Source: Sphingomonadales bacterium
Lineage (GTDB): Bacteria > Pseudomonadota > Alphaproteobacteria > Sphingomonadales > Sphingomonadaceae
Reading direction: 5' to 3'
Length of the DNA stretch: 5,507 nt
Assembly: GCA_020200935.1 (NCBI GenBank)
Contig: JAIVHR010000116.1
Location: 1-5,507 of the forward strand
The notes under the pieces were generated by a model that had not been told where the DNA came from, did no database searches, and saw only the letters and a list, made by a program, of their open reading frames with translations. Every line of letters starts with the position of its first letter. The first letter of the stretch is position 1. A program made the position numbers and the translations under genes. Of the stretch, positions 1 to 4,697 are shown piece by piece.

Positions 1-1
1 C

Positions 2-280
2 GGCGCGGCGAGCTTCGCCGCGGTGTGGGATTTCATCCTCGGCCCGTCCGGCATCAGACGGCCGCCGCGGAAGGTCACACTAAACCCGCCTTTCCGGCGC
101 ATCGGCGACAGCAGCTTGCGGCCCGTGATGCGCGCCGGGCGCCATGTCGCGACGATCCGCACAGCCGAGGATTCCGCCATTCTCGCCACGCTTTCGCGCC
201 TCGACCGCGCGGTCGCCCGCGCCGAAGCGGAACGCGAAAAATCGAAAGGTCACGCAAACGAAAAAACGCGTTGGGTGTAA
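2..280 (+). CDS. Possible 3' end of an unrecognised gene (partial)
   Basis: This frame is open from the window edge to a TAA at 278-280, giving about 92 residues with no start inside the window. I do not recognise the product. The last 50 residues are helical and charged, with an Ala/Arg/Glu-rich stretch (DRAVARAEAEREK) that could form a short coiled coil and a basic end. Codons from about 124 to 240 show purine-rich first positions and G/C-rich third positions, the pattern of real genes in this DNA. Against it, a frame of this length can arise by chance at this GC content. The first 36-54 bases could instead be the 5' end of a leftward gene starting with ATG at 36 or 54. Treat it as a tentative partial gene. 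Confidence 0.3.
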   Translation, partial: GAASFAAVWDFILGPSGIRRPPRKVTLNPPFRRIGDSSLRPVMRAGRHVATIRTAEDSAILATLSRLDRAVARAEAEREKSKGHANEKTRWV

Positions 281-312
281 AGCTATCGCCGCTCGATCCG
301 CGCCAAAGCCCC

Positions 313-340
313 GGAACAATCCGGCGCGCGGCCCGCTTTC
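313..340 (+). promoter_or_regulatory. Candidate EcfG-type stress promoter upstream of the dodecin gene
   Basis: GGAAC at 313-317 is followed after 17 bases by GCTTT (335-339), about 50 bases before the dodecin start. Alphaproteobacterial general-stress sigma factors (EcfG family) use GGAAC about 16-17 bases from a CGTT-like -10 element. The -35 half matches fully and the -10 half only partly. Dodecin and HPF-type genes are plausible stress-regulon members, which makes the match more interesting, but this is inference from one site. Confidence 0.3.
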
Positions 341-389
341 CTTTGGGGGGGCTCCAATGGGGGCATCCAGCAATCAAGGGAATTCCATC

Positions 390-593
390 ATGTCAGTCGC
401 CAAGGTCACCGAAGTCATCTCCTCCTCCACGGTGGGTATCGAGGATGCCGTGAAGCAGGGCGTCGCTCGTGCCAGCAAGACGCTGAACCAGATCCAGGGC
501 GTGTGGGTCAGCGATATAAAATGCACCGTCGATGGCGAGAACATCACCGAATGGCGATGCACGCTGAAGATCACTTTCGTGCTGAGCGATTGA
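390..593 (+). CDS. Dodecin family protein
   Basis: This 67-residue protein has the full length and pattern of dodecins, small beta-alpha-beta-beta subunits that assemble into hollow 12-mers and sequester flavins (riboflavin, FMN) and in some cases coenzyme A in the cytoplasm. Visible family landmarks are an N-terminal strand (AKVTEVISSS), the helix region IEDAVKQGVARASKTL at 17-32, and two closing strands (WVSDIKCTV; WRCTLKITFVL). The start at 390 is set by AAGGG at 376-380; the frame runs further upstream without dodecin-like sequence. Trp39 sits in a GVW context rather than the LDWF context of structurally studied dodecins, and the position of the flavin-stacking-side Gln appears to be Arg56. 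This resembles a common proteobacterial 'GAW' subgroup, so flavin binding should not be assumed. The next gene downstream is an HPF-like protein, 89 bases away on the same strand. Confidence 0.92.
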   Translation: MSVAKVTEVISSSTVGIEDAVKQGVARASKTLNQIQGVWVSDIKCTVDGENITEWRCTLKITFVLSD

Positions 594-682
594 GCGTCGG
601 GCGAATCGAGGCCGGCCGCAGCCCTGATTCCCCGCATCGTCCCCGATCGAATGCACGCACCCCAACGGAGCACACGCAGCTT

Positions 683-1003
683 ATGGATTTCCAATTCAAC
701 ACCGACAGCAGCGTCACGGGCACCGAGAATGTGGCCGAGCGTATCGAGGCGCAATTGCGCAACAAGCTCGGCCGGTTCGAGCCGCGGCTGACGCGGATCG
801 AGGTCCATGTGACAGACAGCAACGCGCGAAAGGGCGGGGGCGACGACAAGATCTGCAAGATCGAGGCGCGCCCGCGCGGCGGAGAACCGGTCAGCGTCAC
901 CGCACAGGCCGGCGATGTCGCCGCGGCCGCGCGCCAGGCCGGCTCGAAGATGGTCTCGCTGCTCGACAGCCATTTCGGCAAGGCCGACCGGCACGCGCGC
1001 TAG
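683..1003 (+). CDS. Short HPF/RaiA-family ribosome-associated protein
   Basis: The product is 106 residues, the size of short hibernation-promoting factor (HPF) / RaiA (YfiA) proteins, which bind the decoding region of the 30S subunit in stationary phase or stress and hold ribosomes inactive. The expected beta-alpha-beta-beta-beta-alpha order is visible: strand 1 (DFQFNTDSSV), a helix with AERIEAQLRNKLGRFEPRL at about 18-36, strand 2 (RIEVHVTDSN), the strand CKIEARPRGG, then PVSVTAQAGDVAAAARQAG and a terminal helix, which align with the HASAEG-DMYAAID region of E. coli HPF. The long-form C-terminal dimerisation domain is absent. A CGGAG at 666-670 lies 12 bases before the ATG at 683, a rather long spacing. 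It may be co-transcribed with the dodecin gene. It ends 66 bases from the convergent yaiI remnant. Confidence 0.85.
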   Translation: MDFQFNTDSSVTGTENVAERIEAQLRNKLGRFEPRLTRIEVHVTDSNARKGGGDDKICKIEARPRGGEPVSVTAQAGDVAAAARQAGSKMVSLLDSHFGKADRHAR

Positions 1004-1005
1004 CG

Positions 1006-1065
1006 TCTTTCCGACCTTGACCGAACCCCGCCATGCCGGTGACGATTCAATGTCAGGCGGAAAGA
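1006..1065. repeat. Inverted repeat between convergent genes
   Basis: TCTTTCCG at 1006-1013 pairs perfectly with CGGAAAGA at 1058-1065. With single-base bulges at 1014 and 1017 or 1018 the arms extend to CC and TGAC against GTCAGG (1052-1057), giving a 14-bp interrupted stem around a loop of about 30 bases. It fills the gap between the HPF-like gene (+) and the yaiI remnant (-). It could act as a shared transcription end, but there is no T-tract on either strand, so it is not a standard intrinsic terminator. Confidence 0.45.
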
Positions 1066-1069
1066 GGCT

Positions 1070-1385
1070 CTAACGCCCGACGCGCTCCAGCTTCACCAGC
1101 GCTTCGTCGAGCGCCTGGAGGAAGCGCGAGCGGTCGGCTTTGGTGAAGGGTGCTGGGCCGCCCATCATGCCGTCCGCCCCGGCCCGCAGATCGGCCATGA
1201 TCGCCGTCGCTGACGACGATGCTGCTGATCAGCGGGTGATCGGGGATGCGAAGACGGGCGTTGGCGACGATGACGACCGGCACCTCGCGGCGGAAGGCGA
1301 CCTTGTAGATCTCCTCCTTGACCGGGCAGGCATCGCCATCGACGAGGATGCGGACGGGGTTGGCGCCGGGCATGGCTGCGCACAT
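1070..1385 (-). pseudogene. yaiI: YaiI/YqxD family (DUF188) gene with internal deletion and frameshift
   Basis: The N-terminal part, read from ATG 1385 (or ATG 1373), is typical DUF188: RILVDGDACPVKEEIY, the VVIVAN strand and RIPDHPLISSIVVSDG. That frame then runs into unrelated Arg/Gly-rich sequence and stops at 1053-1055. The family C-terminus is present but in another frame: ADLRAGADGMMGGPAPFTKADRSRFLQALDEALVKLERVGR can be read (given here as pieces: MMGGPAPFTKADRSRFLQAL, then DEALVKLERVGR), ending at TAG 1070-1072. The two parts meet at about 1201-1205. A family member is about 150 residues; here about 61 and 43 remain, so some 50-60 residues are missing, including the conserved TADIPLA segment of this PIN-like putative nuclease fold. 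The function of the family is not established. The protein should be inactive unless the deletion is a sequence error. Confidence 0.85.
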
Positions 1386-1413
1386 AGCGCCCTCGCCCGG
1401 CCGGGCAAGCGCG

Positions 1414-1542
1414 CTATTTCTTCAGATGCTCGAGCCCCGAGACCACGCCCGCCTTCTCGGAAGGCTGCGAGGCGTTGGTTTTCTTCTTCTCCGCCTTGGG
1501 TTTGCGGATTTCCTTGTTCGATTTCTTCTGACCCTTGGCCAT
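1414..1542 (-). CDS. Small basic conserved hypothetical protein (42 aa)
   Basis: The protein begins MAKGQKKSNKEIRKPKAEKK and is rich in Lys (12 of 42), with no hydrophobic segment and probably no stable fold. I recall a family of very small alphaproteobacterial proteins with the same MAKGQ-KSN-E-(R/K)KPK opening and no assigned role; the opening is the conserved part and the tails vary. AGGAGA at the expected distance (about 6 bases upstream of the ATG at 1542) fixes the start. The frame is open further upstream, but that extension has no coding character. The gene precedes the yaiI remnant on the same strand by 28 bases. The strong charge suggests nucleic-acid or ribosome contact, which is only a guess. 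Confidence 0.75.
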   Translation of the reverse strand: MAKGQKKSNKEIRKPKAEKKKTNASQPSEKAGVVSGLEHLKK

Positions 1543-1645
1543 GGCTATCTCCTGCGGGGCGGAATGCCCTTCGCGCCACTCTAGCCGTTCGGACGCGGCA
1601 ATGCGCGTGCAATTTCCCGGCGGCCGAAGCTCCGGCGGCTCCCCG

Positions 1646-2245
1646 CTATTCGCTGCCCCAGGCCGGCGGCGGCGGCGGGACCGGCTCGGAAAGATCGAAC
1701 TCGACGCGGAAATGGCGGTTGTCGGCGCTCGCCGGGCGGCGCAGCTCATAGGCGAAGATATCGTCCTCCACCTCGACCGCCCAGACATTATGGACCGAGA
1801 CGTCGAGTCCCTCGCGGCGGAACAGCGCAATCGATTCGGCGTCGGCGGGGAAATGCTGGAGGCCGGCACTGCCCGGCGATGCGGTGTCGCCGCCATACAT
1901 CGTCACCGGATCGGGGCTGCCGTCGGCTTGGCGGTGATCGTGCTTGAGGCGCAGCCCGGTGGCGGTCTCGGTTATCACCCAGGTCCGCGACCGGTCGGTG
2001 CCGACATGGAAGGGGATGCGGATTTCGCCCGGGCGGCACGAGGCGACATGCATCACCATCGGCTCGGTCGCCATCGCCGCGTCGGCGGGGTCGGCGGTGA
2101 CCAGGCGCCCCTCATAGGCCCAGCAGTTCCGCGCGGCCTGGCGGCGGGGAACCGAGCTGATCCGCGAGAAATATGGCTCGCTCGGCTCACGGCTGCACCG
2201 CGACGTGGCGGGATCGGACGAGGCGGGAACGCGCTTCGTCGGCAT
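1646..2245 (-). CDS. Conserved putatively secreted protein, signal-peptide end lost
   Basis: The frame encodes 199 residues, of which about 160 (from NCWAYEGRLVTADP) belong to a conserved proteobacterial protein of unknown function that I recall as having an N-terminal signal peptide. Conserved-looking pieces are MVMHVASCRPGEIRIPFHV, RTWVITETATGLRLKHDH, DPVTMYGGDT, HFPADAESI, NVWAVEVE, FAYELRRP and FRVEFDL, ending in a PVPPPPPAWG tail. The two Cys (NCW and ASC) may form a disulfide. The first 38 residues, from ATG 2245, are simply the antisense of the ABM-like fragment on the other strand and contain no hydrophobic signal sequence. The native 5' end therefore seems to have been deleted at about 2118-2145. 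If translated from 2245 the product would probably stay in the cytoplasm; it may be a pseudogene. Confidence 0.6.
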   Translation of the reverse strand: MPTKRVPASSDPATSRCSREPSEPYFSRISSVPRRQAARNCWAYEGRLVTADPADAAMATEPMVMHVASCRPGEIRIPFHVGTDRSRTWVITETATGLRLKHDHRQADGSPDPVTMYGGDTASPGSAGLQHFPADAESIALFRREGLDVSVHNVWAVEVEDDIFAYELRRPASADNRHFRVEFDLSEPVPPPPPAWGSE

Positions 2246-2408
2246 CGCCGAATGGCCCGATCGCGAGACCTGGCAGAAGGCCTTCGATGCCAGAATGGCC
2301 TATGACGAACCGGAGACCCGCGAGGCTTTCCTTGATGCGATCTGCGAGACCGCCGACGAACCGCTGCTCTTGCTCGAACTCACCGACGACCTGCTCGATC
2401 GCGCGTGA
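2118..2408 (+). pseudogene. 5'-truncated ABM-like (antibiotic biosynthesis monooxygenase family) gene
   Basis: In the frame ending at TGA 2406-2408, sequence from about 2124 reads QFRAAWRRGTELIREKYGSL, then GSRLHRD, GTRFVGIAEWPDRETWQKAF and LLLLELTDDLL. This is the order of a ferredoxin-like ABM domain: helix 1, a Gly-Ser-x-Leu-His turn, a strand plus Trp-Pro, a helix, and a last strand. ABM-like proteins are about 100 residues, act on small aromatic or haem-type substrates or have no known substrate, and begin with a strand such as an I-Y-R-W-x-V segment. That strand and the start codon are missing: the frame is closed upstream by TAG at 2115-2117. A GTG at 2205 could start only a 67-residue fragment lacking helix 1. 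The gene was probably divergent from its left neighbour before a deletion joined them. Confidence 0.7.
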
Positions 2409-2432
2409 TCGCGCCCCGTTTCCGCCCGACCG

Positions 2433-2783
2433 CTAGATTGGCTTCAGTACGCCCGACCAGCCATATTGCTCGTCGTCGCCGGTCGAGACGCGGATCAGGT
2501 TCATGACGATGTCTTCGGGCGCGCTGCCGGGCCCGTCCATCGTCCCGGCGACGGCGACATAGACGGTCGCCGCCTGCTGGTCGCTGCCCCACAGCGCGAA
2601 GGCCGAATGGTTGCGGCCGGGGATCGAGCCCGAGGCGGCCCAGTTGCCGCTGATGTAGAAGGTATGCCCCTTGAAGACGAGCGTGCCCGACATCTCGCCA
2701 TTGGCGTCGTTATTCGTGAAGTCGATCGTGACGTCGCGCGTCCCGTCCGGATATTCCTCACTGCCCAAAACCCAATGCGACAT
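2433..2783 (-). CDS. Hypothetical protein, 116 aa, probably beta-rich
   Basis: I do not recognise a named family. The protein has no signal peptide, Cys or membrane segment. It is acidic and alternates short strand-like stretches with Gly/Asn/Asp turns: RDVTIDFTNN, EMSGTLVFKGHTFYISGNWA, HSAFALWGSD, AATVYVAVAGTMDG, DIVMNLIRVS and YGWSGVLKP. This suggests a small all-beta fold of six to eight strands. The start at 2783 is supported by purine-rich AGGGGGATGAGG just upstream. It converges with the ABM-like fragment (24-base gap) and lies downstream of the DUF2721 gene on the same strand, separated by 103 bases that probably carry its own promoter. A resemblance in strand pattern to DUF1842 proteins, which I recall near DUF1843 genes, is too weak to use. 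Confidence 0.75.
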   Translation of the reverse strand: MSHWVLGSEEYPDGTRDVTIDFTNNDANGEMSGTLVFKGHTFYISGNWAASGSIPGRNHSAFALWGSDQQAATVYVAVAGTMDGPGSAPEDIVMNLIRVSTGDDEQYGWSGVLKPI

Positions 2784-2798
2784 GCCTCATCCCCCTGT

Positions 2799-2822
2799 CG
2801 AACGCGTCCATCGGCGAACGCG
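2799..2822. repeat. Direct repeat upstream of the 116-aa gene
   Basis: CGAACGCG occurs twice, at 2799-2806 and 2815-2822, with a 16-base period, 16 bases before the leftward start at 2783. The spacing of about one and a half helical turns and the position near the start could suit a regulator site, but an 8-base GC-rich repeat can also be chance. Confidence 0.3.
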
Positions 2823-2886
2823 GGAAGGACCCTAGGCGGTTTGAAGTGTCTCGCCGAGTCCTTCAATCGTACCAAGGCAAAATACT

Positions 2887-3432
2887 CTATTCCGCATCCT
2901 GACCCTTGCGGATCATCCGGCGGGCGAGCTTGCGCGTCTCCCGCGCCGAGCGGGTGGCGAGCCGGGTCTCCATCAGGAAATAGAGCAGCCCGGCGAAGAT
3001 CAGCGCCATCGCGGCGATCCAGAGCAGCGCGACGAGGGTGCCGATCGAGGTCCGGATGAAGGCGCTGACGAAAAGCGTCGCGATGACGAGGCAGATGGCG
3101 AGCGCGCCCGCGGTGGACAGGTCGATCGCCATATGGGCGAGCCGCTGGCGCTTGCGCAGGACCGGCAGCTCCTCGGCTTCCTTGCGCCGCCGGGCGCTGG
3201 CCTCGGGATTGTCGAGCGCGCGCTCCATCCGGCGGATGCGGTCGACGATCCAGGTCAGCCGGCTGTTCATGACGTTGAGCATCGCGCCGATGCCCGCGAT
3301 CAGGAACACCGGGGCGAGCGACAGCTCGACGATGCGCTGGACGCGGACCGTGCTCGCCGTCCGCTCGAGCAGATCGCCGGCGATGCCGAAGCTGCTATTC
3401 GCAGCGATCAGGTCGATCGGGAGCCAATCCAT
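2887..3432 (-). CDS. DUF2721 family membrane protein
   Basis: From ATG 3432 the product is 181 residues with three predicted membrane segments: ELSLAPVFLIAGIGAMLNVM (about 36-55), STAGALAICLVIATLFVSAF (about 105-124) and VALLWIAAMALIFAGLLYFL (about 133-153). Between the first two lies a charged cytoplasmic loop with RLTWIVDRIRRMERAL and EELPVLRKRQRLAHMAI. The LAPVFLIAGIGA-LNV-RL--IVDR signature and the LSTAGAL second helix are typical of DUF2721, a bacterial inner-membrane family without known function. The end is basic (KLARRMIRKGQ). The start is uncertain: an in-frame ATG at 3498 would give 203 residues and overlap the GFA gene by 17 bases, but neither start has a clear Shine-Dalgarno site. 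Position right behind GFA suggests co-transcription. Confidence 0.85.
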   Translation of the reverse strand: MDWLPIDLIAANSSFGIAGDLLERTASTVRVQRIVELSLAPVFLIAGIGAMLNVMNSRLTWIVDRIRRMERALDNPEASARRRKEAEELPVLRKRQRLAHMAIDLSTAGALAICLVIATLFVSAFIRTSIGTLVALLWIAAMALIFAGLLYFLMETRLATRSARETRKLARRMIRKGQDAE

Positions 3433-3481
3433 CACCGCCGCATACAGGCGCGGCGGACCGGCTTCAACGCTGCCGAAGCGG

Positions 3482-3910
3482 CTAGTCGTCTTCTTCATTG
3501 AATTTGGCGAGCAGCTCGGCGCCGGTCAGCCGCTCGCGTTCCCCGGCAAAGTCGTAATAGGGAGGCTTCTCGTCGACGAAGATCTCCTCGACGAAGGCGA
3601 AGCTGCCGGTGCCCTCAAACAGGCCGGCGGTGAAGGAATATCCCTGCTTCGGCTTGAAGAAATAGAAGAGATGCGTGCCGCATGTCTTGCAGAAACCTCG
3701 CTCGGCCCAGTCCGACGAGGCGTAGCGCGCGATCTGTTCCTCGCCGGTGAACAGCGGGTCGGTAACGAGCTTCAAGGACAGGAACGGTCCGCCGCCCCAG
3801 CGCCGGCACATGTCGCAATGGCATGCTTCGACATGCGGTTCGGGCGGCGCAATCCGCACCGTCACCGCGCCGCACAGGCACCGGCCTTCGAGTAGCGTGG
3901 TGCCCGACAT
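3482..3910 (-). CDS. GFA family zinc protein (Gfa/CENP-V fold)
   Basis: This 142-residue protein has the complete Cys pattern of the GFA family (glutathione-dependent formaldehyde-activating enzyme-like): C11 and C13 in GRCLCGAV, C30, C32 and C35 in ACHCDMC, and C74 and C77 in GFCKTCGTHLFY. In Gfa the outer four (C11, C13, C74, C77 here) bind a structural zinc and the middle three a second zinc near the glutathione site. Most family members have no proven substrate and formaldehyde activity itself is debated, so only the fold is claimed. The start at 3910 is set by AAGGGAG about 7 bases upstream; the open frame extends to 4072 without family sequence. Acidic C-terminus (NEEDD). It precedes DUF2721 and follows the methyltransferase remnant by 56 bases, all on one strand. 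Confidence 0.9.
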   Translation of the reverse strand: MSGTTLLEGRCLCGAVTVRIAPPEPHVEACHCDMCRRWGGGPFLSLKLVTDPLFTGEEQIARYASSDWAERGFCKTCGTHLFYFFKPKQGYSFTAGLFEGTGSFAFVEEIFVDEKPPYYDFAGERERLTGAELLAKFNEEDD

Positions 3911-3942
3911 CCCAGCTCCCTTCTGCGCAATGGTCCGTTCGC

Positions 3943-3958
3943 CGATGCTAGCGCATCG
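3943..3958. repeat. Short perfect hairpin upstream of the GFA gene
   Basis: CGATGC (3943-3948) and GCATCG (3953-3958) form a perfect 6-bp stem around TAGC. It sits between the end of the methyltransferase remnant and the GFA start on the minus strand. No T-tract follows on either side, so it could be an operator, a 5' leader hairpin or chance. Confidence 0.35.
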
Positions 3959-3966
3959 AGCGCGCC

Positions 3967-4263
3967 CTAGACCAGCACCAATTGGGCGCGGTCGAAGCGA
4001 TGCCGGCCGTTGCGCTGTTCGCGCATGCGGGCGCGGGTCCGGAGCTGGCCGGCGATCAGGCCGAGGCCGCAAATCCGCGTGCCGGGGCGGCAGCTCCGCT
4101 CGACCCGATCGATAAAGCGCGCCGAATCGGCATCGAAAAAGGGTGTGAAGACATAAATCCCCGCGACCCCCGAAAGGTCCGTCGCCAAGGCGTCCTCGCA
4201 GCGGACGGACAGGTTGGCGAGATCGAAGCGGCGGGCGAATTTGATGGATGGGAGTCGAATAGG
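3967..4263 (-). pseudogene. C-terminal remnant of a class I SAM-dependent methyltransferase
   Basis: The frame is open for 98 codons, from after a TAA at 4264-4266 to TAG at 3967-3969. It shows the second half of a Rossmann-type methyltransferase: ARRFDLANLSVRCEDALA (helix, strand 3 and the Asp/Glu motif), GIYVFTPFFDADSARFIDRV (motif IV strand and following helix), and CRPGTRICGLGLI (the 'L-x-P-G-G' type turn and strand 5). The SAM-binding motif I half (D-x-G-x-G-x-G) is absent, and no ATG precedes the homologous part in frame; a TTG at 4188 would start inside the domain. An out-of-frame leftward ATG at 4355 gives unrelated sequence. The break at about 4250-4263 coincides with a shift to AT-richer DNA, so the 5' half was probably lost when the neighbouring segment was joined. 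Substrate unknown. Confidence 0.55.
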
Positions 4264-4455
4264 TTATTGCCGTAATCGACGAGCAAGTCTAGAATGTTTT
4301 CTTCACCATGATTGCTTCGAGTCGCGTCCCGGTAAATGGACGTAAACTTGGACATTGGAGGGCCGCCCCTGATGATCTGTCTGGCGCGCAATAGCGGAAG
4401 TGGCGAGTTGTGCAAATTTGGGAGACAACTGCTCGCATGAACGATGGAGGTGAAT
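4264..4455. other. AT-richer non-coding gap upstream of the DUF1843 genes, with a hairpin
   Basis: These 192 bases are visibly richer in A and T than the flanks and hold no convincing gene. The clearest structure is an inverted repeat, AGTTGT (4406-4411) against ACAACT (4425-4430), around a 13-base loop that itself contains the palindrome CAAATTTG (4413-4420). Three more base pairs (GCG 4403-4405 with CGC 4434-4436) can form past a 3-base bulge. It ends 11 bases before the ribosome binding site of the first peptide gene, so it could be an operator or a leader hairpin controlling the cassette. Confidence 0.5.
4447..4451 (+). promoter_or_regulatory. Ribosome binding site fixing the first peptide start at 4456
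   Basis: GGAGG lies 4 bases before the ATG at 4456 and overlaps the codons following an in-frame ATG at 4444. It therefore supports the 4456 start (MGFVILYGV) over the four-residue-longer version. The resulting N-terminus also lines up with that of the second peptide (MTIVLYAPA). Confidence 0.75.
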
Positions 4456-4635
4456 ATGGGATTTGTAATTCTCTACGGAGTAGGCATCCATGACGCTCTG
4501 AGATCGGGAGCATCCGACGAGGAACTCGGGAAACTGCGCGAACATGGCAGAGCGGTGCTCAAGCAACAGGGCGACCTCAAGGCCGCGCTCGAGAAGCTCG
4601 ATGCCGAAATCGAACGGCGCGAAGCCAAGGGCTAG
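4456..4635 (+). CDS. DUF1843-type GDL-motif peptide 1 (putative RiPP precursor)
   Basis: This 59-residue peptide opens with VILYGVGIHDALRSG, continues with a helical LGKLREHGRAVL, and carries the core signature KQQGDLKAALEKLDAEIERR. The ILYGVAI-opening and H-GDL--AL--L--EI close are those I recall for DUF1843. It has no Cys, no signal peptide and no membrane segment; two amphipathic helices are likely. A radical SAM enzyme two genes downstream suggests that it is a modification substrate, consistent with the 'GDL motif peptide' name used for this association. Residues changed, cleavage site and final role are unknown. The first dozen codons (GGA, TTT, GTA, ATT, AGA, GCA) are AT-rich compared with the rest of the gene and with the neighbours, extending the composition shift of the upstream gap. 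Its paralogue starts 62 bases downstream. Confidence 0.85.
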   Translation: MGFVILYGVGIHDALRSGASDEELGKLREHGRAVLKQQGDLKAALEKLDAEIERREAKG

Positions 4636-4671
4636 GCGTCCGCCAAAGACCAACGCGGCCGGCGACCGACC

Positions 4672-4697
4672 GGAGGCAACCGAACCAGGAGGCAACC
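4672..4697 (+). promoter_or_regulatory. Duplicated Shine-Dalgarno unit before peptide 2
   Basis: GGAGGCAACC occurs at 4672-4681 and again at 4688-4697, a 16-base period, and the second copy abuts the ATG at 4698. The second copy (AGGAGG at 4687-4692, spacing 5) is an ideal ribosome binding site. The first copy is too far from the start to serve directly and may act as a standby site or simply be a small tandem duplication. Confidence 0.65.

Noticed and set aside
1..54. Possible leftward gene start at ATG 36 or 54
   Set aside because: The codons look plausible (MKSHTAAKLAAP) but only 12-18 residues are inside the window, with no usable ribosome binding site or family signature.
1648..1680. 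GGC-repeat run resembling a simple-sequence repeat
   Set aside because: It encodes the poly-proline tail (PVPPPPPAW) of the secreted-protein gene on the minus strand, so it is explained by coding sequence.
1535..2305. Long plus-strand open frame of 256 codons
   Set aside because: It is antisense to the conserved secreted protein and to the upstream region of the 42-aa gene. Its translation is Arg/Gly/Ala-rich with no recognisable motif, as expected from the opposite strand of high-GC coding DNA.
3038..3895. Long plus-strand open frame of 285 codons
   Set aside because: It runs opposite to DUF2721 and GFA, whose membrane segments and zinc Cys pattern are unmistakable on the minus strand. The plus-strand product is low-complexity.
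4056..4355. Minus-strand small ORF starting at 4355 (MSKFTSIYRD...)
   Set aside because: It could be read as the missing N-terminus of the methyltransferase remnant, but it is out of frame, has no SAM-binding motif, no good Shine-Dalgarno site, and continues into low-complexity Ser/Pro/Ala sequence.
4348..4376. Possible promoter TTGGAC - 17 bases - GATGAT before the peptide operon
   Set aside because: The -35 matches the consensus at only three of six bases and the -10 at four. At this match quality similar pairs occur by chance, so no promoter is claimed.
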